Shown one piece after another: positions 35,238-44,363 of a DNA stretch of 64,000 nucleotides. The position numbers and the translations under genes were made by a program. The DNA comes from Bacteroidota bacterium (lineage in GTDB: Bacteria > Bacteroidota > Bacteroidia > Flavobacteriales_D > Crocinitomicaceae): assembly GCA_030148165.1 (NCBI GenBank), contig JASBTZ010000003.1, positions 1,054,001 to 1,118,000 on the forward strand, given 5' to 3'. How positions within the stretch are numbered: the stretch's first letter is position 1; each line of letters opens with the position of its first letter. Below the pieces are notes generated by a model. It was not told where the DNA came from and searched no databases. It saw nothing but the letters and a program-made list of their open reading frames with translations.

Positions 35238-36530
35238 TTAATCATTCGACACCAGGTTAGATTGATCCGCCTTCTTTGCAACGTTAAGCAAGTAATACAT
35301 GATTCCCAGATAAACTGCAGCCTGTGACAGACTTACGATGTAAAAGATTTTATATCCATCTACGATTGGATCAATGAAGTAAGGAATTATTCCAAATCCG
35401 ATTAACTGAAGTGCTGTACTAACAAGTGCGAGTAAAAAGAAACTTTTCTGTTTGCCAATAACAATAGGTAGCGTGGATAATGGAGACGCTATGAAATTCA
35501 ATAGCAACCATGGTACCATGATCTCTGAAAGAATACCTGATTCTCGCCAATTCTCGCTGAATACCCAAGCGAACAACTCTTCACCAACAAAATAAACCAG
35601 GGCAAAGGGAAGAATTGAAAACAGTGTCAAATACCCCATCATCTTTCTCACAAGAGGATAAATGGCTTTGCGCTCATTATACAGCTCCGAACAACGATTA
35701 AAAAATACTTGTCCTAAAGCCGCTCCGATCACCATCATTGGTAATTTCAGCATTCGAATGGAATGCGAATAAGCTCCGAAAATAGCTTCGTCAAAGATGT
35801 ACACAATTAATAAAGCCACCAGAAATTCACGACCGGTATCCATAAGAACGTGAGGCATATTGATCCTGGGGAAGTCATTATAAGTCCTTGATAATACCCG
35901 CATTTTAGCGGGCGATGCTATGTATTGTTCCTTCTTCCTGTTTCTTAAATAATCAATAAAGAAAAAGCTGGTTGCTGCAAAAAGGCCGATGACGTATGCT
36001 ATGACGAGTCCAAGCCAACCGAACTTCAGGTATCCAAATGCAACCCGAAAAATGTTGTTTGAACCTGACTGAAGAATTTTGGCAATGGAAATCCGGCGAA
36101 ATGCTTTGACCCTGATTGCCCAGTTAGTTCCAGTATTGAAGAACACAAAGAAAAAAGTGGCCAGGACTAATGCAGCACCATAGATGGAGTTTTTGAAGCC
36201 GAATCCTGCGAAGAGCAAGTATATCAGCACACCGAATATAGTTATCGCGGTCGTGATCAGTCCAATGCGTATTGATAGTCTGAACAATTGAAAAGAGTGA
36301 TGATCTTTTTTTGGTAAAGGAAGTGATAGCTCATATCTCGCTGTCGCCACGGCAGCGATCAGTGTAACCATACGTAGGTAGACATCAAACTCACCCATTT
36401 CCTCTGGAAGGTATAGGCGTGTGACAATAGGTGCTAACGCATATCCTATTACCTGACTCAGCACAGTTCCGGTAGTCAGAACCATTACTGATTTAGCAAA
36501 TTCCGATTTTAAATTGAGCCCTTGTAACAT
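35238..36530 (-). CDS. Wzx-type polysaccharide flippase
   Basis: 430 residues, about 12 membrane helices, MATE/MOP-like superfamily (polysaccharide_synt). N-terminal SVMVLTTGTVLSQVIGYALAPIVTRLY-type start is diagnostic (residues ~15-41). Flips lipid-linked oligosaccharide units to the periplasm for the Wzy-type protein. Most upstream gene of the cluster, 28 nt after rny on the same strand, so read-through from rny is possible. Several glycosyltransferases and two Wzy/WaaL-like proteins downstream indicate a Wzx/Wzy-dependent pathway. Confidence 0.9.
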   Translation of the reverse strand: MLQGLNLKSEFAKSVMVLTTGTVLSQVIGYALAPIVTRLYLPEEMGEFDVYLRMVTLIAAVATARYELSLPLPKKDHHSFQLFRLSIRIGLITTAITIFGVLIYLLFAGFGFKNSIYGAALVLATFFFVFFNTGTNWAIRVKAFRRISIAKILQSGSNNIFRVAFGYLKFGWLGLVIAYVIGLFAATSFFFIDYLRNRKKEQYIASPAKMRVLSRTYNDFPRINMPHVLMDTGREFLVALLIVYIFDEAIFGAYSHSIRMLKLPMMVIGAALGQVFFNRCSELYNERKAIYPLVRKMMGYLTLFSILPFALVYFVGEELFAWVFSENWRESGILSEIMVPWLLLNFIASPLSTLPIVIGKQKSFFLLALVSTALQLIGFGIIPYFIDPIVDGYKIFYIVSLSQAAVYLGIMYYLLNVAKKADQSNLVSND

Positions 36531-36558
36531 TATTGGTAACTAATAACGGCTCTACAGC

Positions 36559-38088
36559 TTACTTAGCGTAATTGACTGCTCTTTTCTCCCTTATTAGTGT
36601 CACTTTTACTTGTCCCGGATAAGTCATCTCGGTTTGGATCCGTTGTGAAATCGTAAATGAAAGTTCATCTGCCTGCGCATCCGACACTTTTTCCGATTCC
36701 ACGATCACACGTAGTTCTCTACCCGCCTGAATAGCATATGCATTTGACACACCTTCATAGCCGAGTGCCAACCCTTCTAATTCCTTGATTCGCTTAATAT
36801 ACGATTCAACAATCTCTCTACGCGCACCCGGTCGAGCTCCTGAAATAGCATCACATACCTGAACGATTGGTGCAATTAGCGTACTCATTTCCACCTCGTC
36901 GTGGTGGGCTCCAATTGCATTGCATACATCCGGTTTCTCTCCAAATTTCTCAGCTAGCTTCATTCCGAGAACTGCGTGCGGTAATTCCGGTTCTTCATCC
37001 GGCACTTTTCCAATATCATGGAGCAGTCCTGCGCGTTTCGCGAGCTTAACATTTAATCCAAGCTCTGCTGCCATGATCGCACAAATGTTCGCAACCTCTC
37101 TCGAGTGCTGCAACAGGTTTTGTCCATACGATGAACGATACTTCATTCTTCCCACCATTCGCATCAATTCAGGATGCAATCCGTGAATGCCGAGATCGAT
37201 ACAGGTTCTTCTTCCTGTTTCAGCAATCTCTTCATCGAGTTGCTTCTTGGTTTTCGCTACTACCTCTTCGATTCGGGCAGGGTGTATACGACCGTCTGAC
37301 ACCAGTTGATGCAATGCCAGTCTGGCGATCTCTCTTCTTACCGGATCGAAGCATGATAATATAATTGCTTCCGGTGTATCGTCAACGATGATCTCAACTC
37401 CCGTAGCAGCTTCTAATGCACGAATGTTTCGTCCTTCGCGACCAATGATTCGACCTTTAACTTCATCCGAATCAATATTAAATACGGAAACAGAATTCTC
37501 GATTGCCTGTTCTGTAGCAACACGCTGAATAGTTTGGATAACTATTTTCTTAGCTTCTCTGTTTGCATTGAGTTTAGCCTCTTCAACGATTTCATTGATG
37601 TGTGCCATGGCATTTGTGCGGGCCTCATCTTTCAATGATTCCATCAATGCTGTTTTGGCATCTTCAGAAGACATTCCACTAACCTTTGACAATTCTGCAA
37701 CGGTCTTCTGGTGTACTTTCTCTAATTCCTGATTCTTTTTGTCGAACGCACTAATCTTCGCTTCAAGCGTTCCTTGTTCCTGATCGAGTTTTTTCTCTTT
37801 GCGATTTGCATCTTCGATCTTTTTAGAGAGCGCCTTTTCTTTACTTCTTACCCTATCTTCTGCAGATTGTAATTTACGCTCACGATCTTTGATCTTTACT
37901 TCGTGATCTTCCTTTAATTTCAAGAATTTCTCTTTCGCCTGAAGGATCTTTTGTTGTTTGAGATTCTCACCTTCTTTTTCGGCCTCTTTCAGAATTTGCT
38001 CTTTTCGACTTTTTAAAAGAACCAGTTGAATAACGACGGCAAGAACAATACCAATCGCTAAACCTCCAACTCCATAAATTATGTCCAT
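36559..38088 (-). CDS. rny: Ribonuclease Y
   Basis: Membrane-anchored endoribonuclease that starts mRNA decay. 509 residues: N-terminal helix ([21 protein letters not shown]), a long charged coiled coil (~25-150), a KH RNA-binding domain ([18 protein letters not shown], ~205-225) and an HD hydrolase domain ([14 protein letters not shown]). The usual RNase Y order and length. Lies downstream of zapA by 54 nt and is probably co-transcribed with zapA and the coiled-coil gene. Confidence 0.96.
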   Translation of the reverse strand: MDIIYGVGGLAIGIVLAVVIQLVLLKSRKEQILKEAEKEGENLKQQKILQAKEKFLKLKEDHEVKIKDRERKLQSAEDRVRSKEKALSKKIEDANRKEKKLDQEQGTLEAKISAFDKKNQELEKVHQKTVAELSKVSGMSSEDAKTALMESLKDEARTNAMAHINEIVEEAKLNANREAKKIVIQTIQRVATEQAIENSVSVFNIDSDEVKGRIIGREGRNIRALEAATGVEIIVDDTPEAIILSCFDPVRREIARLALHQLVSDGRIHPARIEEVVAKTKKQLDEEIAETGRRTCIDLGIHGLHPELMRMVGRMKYRSSYGQNLLQHSREVANICAIMAAELGLNVKLAKRAGLLHDIGKVPDEEPELPHAVLGMKLAEKFGEKPDVCNAIGAHHDEVEMSTLIAPIVQVCDAISGARPGARREIVESYIKRIKELEGLALGYEGVSNAYAIQAGRELRVIVESEKVSDAQADELSFTISQRIQTEMTYPGQVKVTLIREKRAVNYAK

Positions 38089-38142
38089 AACACTTCTATT
38101 AAATTAATTAAGTGCATCGCGACAAATGGTATGGAAAGTAGA

Positions 38143-38421
38143 TTAATCCAGCTCTTTCGAGAGATCTTCCAGTTTCTGTTCGATCTCGGATAAGTCTATA
38201 TCCGATTTCGCTCCTTTACCGGAATCTGATCTGGACGCTAGTTGCAATGCTGTCATTGCCAATAGGTCCTGCATATCTTTAACTGCATAATTCTTCTGAA
38301 GCAATTTGACAGCCTTGTTGATATCTTCAGCTGCTTTCAATACCTTTTGCTCCTCACTCTCTGATACTGAGAGCGGGTAGGTTCTACCTCCGATAACAAC
38401 TTTAAGTGATAACTTAGCCAT
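38143..38421 (-). CDS. zapA: Cell division protein ZapA
   Basis: 92-residue FtsZ-associated protein that bundles FtsZ filaments at midcell. N-terminal KLSLKVVIGGRTYPLSVSESEE then a helical region with VLKAAEDINKAVKLLQKNY and MTALQLASR, typical for the family. Starts 2 nt after the coiled-coil gene's stop. Followed by rny. No 6S RNA gene, as found next to zapA in E. coli, fits in the 54-bp gap. Confidence 0.9.
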   Translation of the reverse strand: MAKLSLKVVIGGRTYPLSVSESEEQKVLKAAEDINKAVKLLQKNYAVKDMQDLLAMTALQLASRSDSGKGAKSDIDLSEIEQKLEDLSKELD

Positions 38422-38423
38422 AC

Positions 38424-38729
38424 TTACTTCCTAAGTTTTTCTATGCAGTAATCTATTTCCTTTACCAATTCATCTATCTGCTCATCCGATAATCCATTTC
38501 CGGACTGAACAGGGATGCTTTTTTCAACCGTCCCAGTGCCAGACTTTAGCGAATTGATCTCTTCTTCCTTCTTGCTGAGCTCTTTATTCTTTGAATTCAG
38601 CTCCTCCTTCACTTTTGTCAATTCGTTCTCAAGTTCTTTTGATCTCTTTTTCTCAGCATCCAGGTCGTCCTTCGCTCGCATAGATTTTTCGCGAATTTCC
38701 CCAATTAACTGATTTATTCGATCTGACAT
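38424..38729 (-). CDS. Small coiled-coil protein upstream of zapA
   Basis: 101 residues, almost entirely one charged coiled coil (~residues 3-65, KDDLDAEKKRSKELENELTK and on), then a short linker and a conserved-looking C-terminal helix (DEQIDELVKEIDYCIEKLR). Genes of this kind commonly precede zapA in Bacteroidota. A ZapB-like role with ZapA is a reasonable guess from context, not from sequence. A TATTTTTG box lies 15 nt upstream. Confidence 0.8.
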   Translation of the reverse strand: MSDRINQLIGEIREKSMRAKDDLDAEKKRSKELENELTKVKEELNSKNKELSKKEEEINSLKSGTGTVEKSIPVQSGNGLSDEQIDELVKEIDYCIEKLRK

Positions 38730-38744
38730 AAAAACGATTTAATA

Positions 38745-38752
38745 CAAAAATA
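38745..38752 (-). promoter_or_regulatory. Candidate -7 box for the zapA operon
   Basis: TATTTTTG on the minus strand, 15 nt from the coiled-coil gene's ATG. No clear -33 TTG. Confidence 0.42.
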
Positions 38753-38792
38753 GCATTGTTGAGAACATCATGGGTATTTTTTTGCCTGATTA

Positions 38793-38823
38793 TTGATTGA
38801 AACTTTTCAAAAATTTACTTTTG
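38793..38823 (+). promoter_or_regulatory. Promoter of the M23 peptidase gene, predicted leaderless
   Basis: TTG at 38793 (and another at 38797), then TACTTTTG at 38816-38823. The spacing of 20 (or 16) nt fits the Bacteroidota -33/-7 pattern. The box ends 4 nt before the ATG at 38828, so transcription should start at the start codon. Confidence 0.58.
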
Positions 38824-38827
38824 AAAA

Positions 38828-40507
38828 ATGAAATTAAGAACTGCCTTTCCCCTTTTCATTTTGTTCCTGAGTCTCCATTCATTCGGACAACCTGACTATC
38901 ACTCTCCTCTTGGGATACCTTTGATCCTTTCCTCCAATTTCGGCGAGCTAAGACCCAACCACTTCCATATGGGACTGGATTTTAAGACCAATATGAAAAT
39001 TGGTTACCGGATCTACTCCATTGAGGAAGGCTATGTTTCTCGAGTGAAAGTGTCACCTTATGGATACGGTAAGGTGGTTTATGTTGATCACCCGAATGGT
39101 ATTACCAGTGTTTACGCACATTGCAGTGAATTCAAAGGAGCTATCGACTCGCTGGTATCAGCGACACAAAAAGCTGAAGAAAATTTTGCCATTGATGTTT
39201 ATCCAGCTAAAAATCAGATAAAAGTCAAGAAGGGCGAAGTAATTGCGATTTCAGGTAATACAGGTGGTTCAACAGCTCCGCACCTTCATTTTGAGCTTCG
39301 CGATACCGAAACGGAACACGCTTTAAACCCCTTACTTTATGGATTCGACATTGCCGACTCCAAAGCACCTGAGATTCGTGGTCTGAAGGTTTACGGACTC
39401 AATAAAGACGGTTATCGCTATGATGGCAAAGAAATCTTTAAAACCGTTGTCAAAGGAAGCAATGGGTATTACATCGGAGCTGACCAAATCATTGTGCCGG
39501 CGAGTTATTGTTCAGAAAAAGGGGGGATCGGATTTGCCTTTGATGTGATCGATCGCTTTGACGGAGCAATTAATAAATGTGGTTTATTCGGCAGTACACT
39601 TATCGTCAACGGAGACACCTTGTTTGGACAGGAAACCAGCCGCGTACCATTTGAATCAAGCCGGTATGTGAATTCTCATAAGGATTATGAAGCTTATCAG
39701 ATGCTAAAAAAGAAATTCCATAAATGTTTTAAAACAACAGAAAATGATCTTTTGATTTATGATAAAGGAACAAAATTGGGAATTCTAAAGGCAAAACCCG
39801 GAGATGTCTTTGCGGTTAAATACATTGCATATGATGTGAAGGGAAATAGTTCTAACATCAGTTTTGAAGTCGTCATTCAGCAAGGTGAAATAAACAAGGA
39901 AACGCTTGATCCCGGAGATGGTATACTTCATCCTCAAACAACCTTTCACTATGAAACGGCTGAATTGGAAATTGAATGCGGATTGGCAACGGTTTATGAG
40001 CCGGAGCAAATCGATATGGCCAATATTGATCACAGTTTTATTGACCCGGACGCACCCGTAAACCGAACGTATAATATCAAATTAAAGAAGCCAGCTAATT
40101 TCGCTGGTAAACACTACCTGGAAATGCAAACAGCCAAAGGACGAAAAAAAGCTATTACAGTCACAGAGCACGGGGATTGGCTAGTTGCTCAGTGTAAGTA
40201 TTTTGGTGAATATCAGCTCGTGGAGGATATTACTGCTCCAAGCGTATTTCCGGTAAATTTTAGACAAAGCACAACTATTATATCGACTAATACCTTAACG
40301 TGGCGAATAACCGAACGTGACTCTGGAATCGCTGATTACGACCTATATATTGATGGTGAATGGTACGTTTTGGAATACGAAACCAAAGGAAGTCTACTAA
40401 TCTTCAATAGACCTGAAAACCTGGCTGGAACGAAAGAATTAGTTCTTCGTGCCACAGATAATTGTGGAAATACAAGTGAATGGAAGAAGGATGTGACTTT
40501 TCGTTAA
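38828..40507 (+). CDS. M23 family metallopeptidase (LytM/peptidoglycan endopeptidase-like)
   Basis: 559 residues with a signal peptide (FPLFILFLSLHSFG). The LytM domain comes first: zinc ligands H47 and D51 (NHFHMGLDF), H98 (YAHCS) and HLHFELR (H152, H154), all present, so it should be active. A long C-terminal beta-rich region (~residues 180-559) contains an Ig-like end (SGIADYDLYIDGEW). No T9SS motif. Likely cleaves peptidoglycan cross-links in the periplasm. Its stop overlaps a convergent lipoprotein gene by 4 nt. Confidence 0.9.
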   Translation: MKLRTAFPLFILFLSLHSFGQPDYHSPLGIPLILSSNFGELRPNHFHMGLDFKTNMKIGYRIYSIEEGYVSRVKVSPYGYGKVVYVDHPNGITSVYAHCSEFKGAIDSLVSATQKAEENFAIDVYPAKNQIKVKKGEVIAISGNTGGSTAPHLHFELRDTETEHALNPLLYGFDIADSKAPEIRGLKVYGLNKDGYRYDGKEIFKTVVKGSNGYYIGADQIIVPASYCSEKGGIGFAFDVIDRFDGAINKCGLFGSTLIVNGDTLFGQETSRVPFESSRYVNSHKDYEAYQMLKKKFHKCFKTTENDLLIYDKGTKLGILKAKPGDVFAVKYIAYDVKGNSSNISFEVVIQQGEINKETLDPGDGILHPQTTFHYETAELEIECGLATVYEPEQIDMANIDHSFIDPDAPVNRTYNIKLKKPANFAGKHYLEMQTAKGRKKAITVTEHGDWLVAQCKYFGEYQLVEDITAPSVFPVNFRQSTTIISTNTLTWRITERDSGIADYDLYIDGEWYVLEYETKGSLLIFNRPENLAGTKELVLRATDNCGNTSEWKKDVTFR

Positions 40508-40935
40508 TCTTCGTTTGTTTTGATGATCGTTAAGTAGTTCACCACATTTCCGTGATCAGCTTTTAACGTCATTTTATCCTTCTTACATGTCATGACCTCC
40601 CAGTTATCATTCAGGAAGAAATAGGGCTCATCTACCAAGCCCGTGATGTAGAGGATCGTAGGGTTCTTGTTCGTACTAAGCTCCCAATTACCTTTTGCCC
40701 CTCCCGAATTTAACACGGTCATTGACCCTTCTTCACCGAAACCAAGCTGAACAGTAGCGAATTGACCTTCGATACTCTCACCAACATGGGTAAACAAGGT
40801 GATTTTCCAATTACCTTTTGTAAGTTTTCTCTCTACTTTACCTGGTGTAACATATTTTTCACAAGATGTAAAAACAAGCATGTTAGCTGCCAGAAGCAAA
40901 ATGCTGACTATTGTATAAAACCTCTTTTGTGCCAT
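40504..40935 (-). CDS. Small putative lipoprotein
   Basis: 143 residues from the ATG at 40935. The signal peptide ends in a lipobox (MLVFTSC, Cys +1). The mature beta-rich domain starts KYVTPGKVERKLTKGNWKIT and looks like the small lipocalin-like calycin proteins common in Bacteroidota. The longer reading to 41019 adds 28 non-hydrophobic residues before the signal peptide and is unlikely. Function unknown. Confidence 0.78.
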   Translation of the reverse strand: MAQKRFYTIVSILLLAANMLVFTSCEKYVTPGKVERKLTKGNWKITLFTHVGESIEGQFATVQLGFGEEGSMTVLNSGGAKGNWELSTNKNPTILYITGLVDEPYFFLNDNWEVMTCKKDKMTLKADHGNVVNYLTIIKTNED

Positions 40936-40993
40936 AATAAACAGGTTGATTCTATCTATTAAACGGTAAAAAGGGCAAAATGGTTTACTTTTT

Positions 40994-41305
40994 TTACGCC
41001 TGAGTTGTTGGAGTACCAAAATTCATTGGTGGCATAGGTGGTGTATTCCCTGTGTCAATTACTCCAAAAGATTGTTCGTATTTCTGCATGTTTTCCTGCA
41101 AAGCTTCCAAAAATCTCTTCGCGTTTTGCGGTGTCATTATAATACGTGAGCGCACTTTGCCTTTAGGAACTCCCGGCATCATCTGGATGAAATCCGTAAT
41201 GAACTCACTGGGTGAATGCGTTATAATTGCAAGATTTGAGTATATCCCGTTGGCTATCTCATCTGATAGCTCAATATTTACCTGATTTTCATTTTTCTTT
41301 TCCAT
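40994..41305 (-). CDS. DUF3467 domain protein
   Basis: 103 residues, cytosolic. Conserved core ELSDEIANGIYSNLAIITHS, then DFIQMMPGVPKGKVRSRIIM and a C-terminal proline-rich tail (NTPPMPPMNFGTP). DUF3467 genes often follow rpoB-rpoC in Bacteroidota; here the gene stands apart from them. A TATCTTTA box ends 4 nt before the ATG. Function unknown. Confidence 0.88.
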   Translation of the reverse strand: MEKKNENQVNIELSDEIANGIYSNLAIITHSPSEFITDFIQMMPGVPKGKVRSRIIMTPQNAKRFLEALQENMQKYEQSFGVIDTGNTPPMPPMNFGTPTTQA

Positions 41306-41327
41306 ACTGTAAAGATAGGTAAAAGCA

Positions 41328-41798
41328 TTATTCCCTAAACTTGATCATTTCCTCCTCTACCGCTTTTCGCTTTTCGACTAGCTTGGATGCATACTCATAT
41401 AAATCGATTTCCCTTGTGGTTTCCGGTTTAAATTTAGGAACCGCTGTTGGAATTCCGTCTTCATCTGTTGACACAAAAACGATGACACAATGAGAGGTCT
41501 TTTTAAACTCATCATCGATCAAAGCGCGTGAATAAACGTCAACTGCAATGTGAATACTAGTCCTTCCGGTCATTATTACCTCCGCTTCAACTTTAACTAA
41601 CGCACCAATGGAAATCGGGTGATAGAATCTAATTCCACCAACATAAACGGTAACGCAGTAATTTTGTGCCCAGCTGGTTGCTCAAGCATAGGCCGCCTGA
41701 TCAATCCATTTCATAACTTCGCCTCCATGAACCTTGCCGCCATAATTCACATCACTTGGTTCCGAGATGAATTGAAAAGTCATTTTTTTGTTATCCAT
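41328..41798 (-). pseudogene. Acyl-CoA thioesterase (hotdog) interrupted by one in-frame TGA
   Basis: From the ATG at 41798 the frame reads MDNKKMTFQFISEPSDV, then KVHGGEVMKWIDQAAYA, then TGA at 41684-41682 (codon 39). It continues without shift through ATSWAQNYCVTVYVGGIRF to a natural stop at 41328, 156 codons in all. This is a YciA/cytosolic-type acyl-CoA thioesterase. In relatives I recall, the residue at the TGA is cysteine, so one base change explains it. The part before the stop holds HGG and the catalytic-type Asp33; an internal ATG at 41573 could yield only the C-terminal half. Options are true nonsense mutation, sequencing error or read-through. TGA ends other genes here, so it is not reassigned. 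Confidence 0.85.
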
Positions 41799-41918
41799 GT
41801 ACCTAGAATTTGTCCTCAAGATAGAAATAGTAAATACAATTTAGTAACGGTTTGATCTTTGCTTATTGATTTGAGCCAACGAGAATTAAATAATTATCGT
41901 CAATTTTATAACATTACC

Positions 41919-42557
41919 ATGATTCTGAAGTGTCACATATGGCTCATCGTAATTTCATTCTGTTTGCTGGCTACACCGACAAATGCTCAGGATGACGACT
42001 ATATGTTTGCGCTGATTAACATGCGTGTGGAAGTAAAACAGCACAATTCGCAGGTAATCTGGAAGGTTCACAAAGAGCAACTGGGCCATGTTTATATCAT
42101 TGAAAAGTCGACAGACAAAGAAAACTGGGTAGAAAAAGCACGTGTACCATCCGTTGAACCGGATTCGATCATACTCGATTATAACCATGCCATCCCTGAT
42201 CGCGTTGAAGGTACGGTGGAGTACTATCGTTTAAAGAGGCTTAGTCCGGATGGTTACGAAGATATATTGAGAACATACAGCGTTTTTCACAAGGTGCTTT
42301 CGAATATGAAGATAACCTCTCCTCCGGGTCAAAGCAATAAGCTGGTTACAATTGAATATAAGGCCTTATTGGAAGTCCCTGTGAAGATCACAGTTGAAAC
42401 TATGGAGGGAGATGTAGTTTACGAATCCCGTGAAGAAACGGTAAACGGGGAAAACTGGCATACCATCAAATTGAAGAAGATCAAACCCGGAAGATATCTC
42501 GTGGTCATCAGAGATAATAACGAGAATAAGGTACAAAAGGCACTTCAGGTATATTAA
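41919..42557 (+). CDS. Secreted protein, T9SS-cargo-like, family unknown
   Basis: 212 residues from the ATG at 41919. Signal peptide (IWLIVISFCLLATPTNAQ), then two predicted beta domains. The first has HVYIIEKSTDKENW and VEYYRLKRLSPDGY, like the fibronectin-like module that precedes many T9SS sorting domains. The second ends GRYLVVIRDNNENKVQKALQVY, resembling a degenerate sorting domain. No catalytic motif. The longer reading to 41859 is unlikely. Confidence 0.75.
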   Translation: MILKCHIWLIVISFCLLATPTNAQDDDYMFALINMRVEVKQHNSQVIWKVHKEQLGHVYIIEKSTDKENWVEKARVPSVEPDSIILDYNHAIPDRVEGTVEYYRLKRLSPDGYEDILRTYSVFHKVLSNMKITSPPGQSNKLVTIEYKALLEVPVKITVETMEGDVVYESREETVNGENWHTIKLKKIKPGRYLVVIRDNNENKVQKALQVY

Positions 42558-42628
42558 TTACCTTTTATTTCTTGTATGAAGGTGCTTAATTAGCTAATTT
42601 TGATCGACTATTTGACTACTTAATTTAA

Positions 42629-43492
42629 ATGACGTACAAGCTAAACACGCTGGCCATTGCTATACTCGTCCTGTATTCAGGATGGAGTTACGGACAATCT
42701 TTTAACGAAGCAGAACTTGATCTTTTAGCCGGAAAGAAAGTGCGCCCAATAATAGTGGACGAATCCAAACAAGATTATTTCTATAAGAACTTCTATACCG
42801 ACTTTGACACGATCGAAAGAACGCTGAATAAAAAAGGAGATCAGATACATCCTTATCAAAATGGAACAGGATTTCTTGCGGTTTCAGCCTACAATGAACT
42901 GGTCGGTAGAGAGTTTACTGTTAACCACGTTTATCGGGCAAAAGCGAAAGGATCTTTCGACAAGAACAAATACTATGTTTTCGAGTTATATAATCCACTT
43001 CTGGGAACTTATTATTACGAGTATTCGACATCGACGAATTACCAAATGGAACTTGAGTTAGCCGATGAACTGGAATTTTCGTCGGAGCATTATTGCAAAA
43101 ACATTCGGGTGGAAAACAACTATGAAGACACGATCAAGTACTATTCTCCGGAAGTAAACAATCTCACACTCCTAAAGTTTGTTTCCAGTGAAGACACCAT
43201 GTATTACATGGTATTCCAGGACGAAATTGATGAACCCGAGGTAGAAGACACGAAATTAATTATGCTACTACAAAATGGAAAAGCATATGATTTTACCGAT
43301 GCCCGTTTGAGCGTTATTGACATTGGAGAAGGATATTACAGGTATAGTTTTTCTGTGGAACTGCCTCGCGAGGCACTTGTTAAATTCCGTACCGGAATGA
43401 TTAGCGATCTCGGATATTCAATCTATAGCACAAATTACAACACCAAACAGGGCCGTTTAATAAATGCCTACATAGATTGCCTGCTGAAATAA
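42629..43492 (+). CDS. Secreted protein of unknown function
   Basis: 287 residues with signal peptide (LAIAILVLYSGWSYGQ). The rest is mixed, with many aromatic and acidic residues (DFDTIERTLNKKGDQ, YNPLLGTYYYEYSTSTNY, VEDTKLIMLLQNGKAYDF). No transmembrane segment after the signal, no lipobox, no T9SS motif. Not recognised. Located between another exported protein and the convergent Lrp-type regulator, 6 nt from it. Confidence 0.75.
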   Translation: MTYKLNTLAIAILVLYSGWSYGQSFNEAELDLLAGKKVRPIIVDESKQDYFYKNFYTDFDTIERTLNKKGDQIHPYQNGTGFLAVSAYNELVGREFTVNHVYRAKAKGSFDKNKYYVFELYNPLLGTYYYEYSTSTNYQMELELADELEFSSEHYCKNIRVENNYEDTIKYYSPEVNNLTLLKFVSSEDTMYYMVFQDEIDEPEVEDTKLIMLLQNGKAYDFTDARLSVIDIGEGYYRYSFSVELPREALVKFRTGMISDLGYSIYSTNYNTKQGRLINAYIDCLLK

Positions 43493-43498
43493 GCCGTT

Positions 43499-43951
43499 TT
43501 AGAAGATTATCCTGGTGGTGTATTTAATCTCCTCAAGCACGATCTGACTATCGATGTCACTGATGTTGTGAATGGACGCGACCTCGTTCACAAGAAAATT
43601 CCTGTACTCATTGATGTTTGAAAATCGCACCTTAGCCAGGAAATCGAAACTACCGGAAGTATGATAGAACTCAACCACTGAATCCAGTGATTCCATCTGA
43701 GCCACAAATTCATCGCGTTTTTCCTTGTGATGATCTTTGATGGTCATATTCATGAATACAATGATATTTTTTCCGATTAGATCAGCATTTAATAAAGCCA
43801 CGTATTGCTTGATATAGCCTCCCTTTTCAAGTTTTTTGATACGTTCATAGATCGGCGTCGTTGTAAGAGCCAATTCCGAAGCCAGTTCTTTCGCTGTAGT
43901 CATCGAATTCTCCTGGAGAATTTCAAGGATTTTCTTATCGATTGCATCCAT
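43499..43951 (-). CDS. Lrp/AsnC family transcriptional regulator
   Basis: 150 residues. N-terminal winged helix-turn-helix (AKELASELALTTTPIYERIKKL) and C-terminal RAM ligand-binding domain (DSVVEFYHTSGSFDFLAKV). Binds amino acids or related metabolites and forms octamers. Divergent from the polyamine operon across a 103-bp AT-rich gap, so it is a candidate regulator of that arginine-using operon. A TACTTTTT box abuts its ATG. Confidence 0.92.
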   Translation of the reverse strand: MDAIDKKILEILQENSMTTAKELASELALTTTPIYERIKKLEKGGYIKQYVALLNADLIGKNIIVFMNMTIKDHHKEKRDEFVAQMESLDSVVEFYHTSGSFDFLAKVRFSNINEYRNFLVNEVASIHNISDIDSQIVLEEIKYTTRIIF

Positions 43952-44054
43952 AAAAAGTATTTTTTACTTTAATTAGTACTTTTTCCAACTAAATTTACCA
44001 AATTTTATTTAATAGACGGTTTTTTCGCTTTTTGTTTAAACATTTGTAGTGAAA

Positions 44055-44363
44055 ATGTCTATGACAATGAAAAGAGTAATTAAATCTTTTGAGAACTTTC
44101 ATGAAAGTTATCAGGAGGAAATTTACGAGCAATTCCTGAACGGAGAATTAGCACGTGCTACTTTTCCATATAAAGGCGAAATTGCCGATGGTGTATTGTT
44201 TCCGGACGAAGAAGACACAGTCTTTCTTATTCCCATTAGCTCAATTAAAGCATCCAAGTTAGCATCTGCTGAAGAAGATGACGATGACGACGAAAGAGGT
44301 GATGGTGATGACGAAGACTTCGACTCGGAAGAGTTATCGAATAATTTCGACGATGAAGAATAA
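44055..44363 (+). CDS. Acidic small protein leading the polyamine operon
   Basis: 102 residues from the ATG at 44055 (GTG at 44049 and ATG at 44067 are alternatives). A globular ~70-residue N-terminal part (RVIKSFENFHESYQEEIYEQ, ARATFPYKGEIADGVLF) is followed by a highly acidic tail rich in Asp/Glu. It overlaps the decarboxylase start by 11 nt, so translation is coupled. Family not known to me. I recall similar small acidic genes before this decarboxylase in Bacteroidota. A regulator or binding partner of the polyamine enzymes is possible; the acidic tail could bind polyamines, but that is speculation. Confidence 0.82.
   Translation: MSMTMKRVIKSFENFHESYQEEIYEQFLNGELARATFPYKGEIADGVLFPDEEDTVFLIPISSIKASKLASAEEDDDDDERGDGDDEDFDSEELSNNFDDEE

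Noticed and set aside
38089-38142. 6S RNA gene next to zapA, as in E. coli
   Set aside because: Only 54 bp separate zapA and rny; too short.
41682-41684. Selenocysteine codon in the thioesterase
   Set aside because: Not excluded, but no downstream SECIS-like hairpin stands out, no selenium genes are in view, and a simple nonsense mutation or error is more likely.
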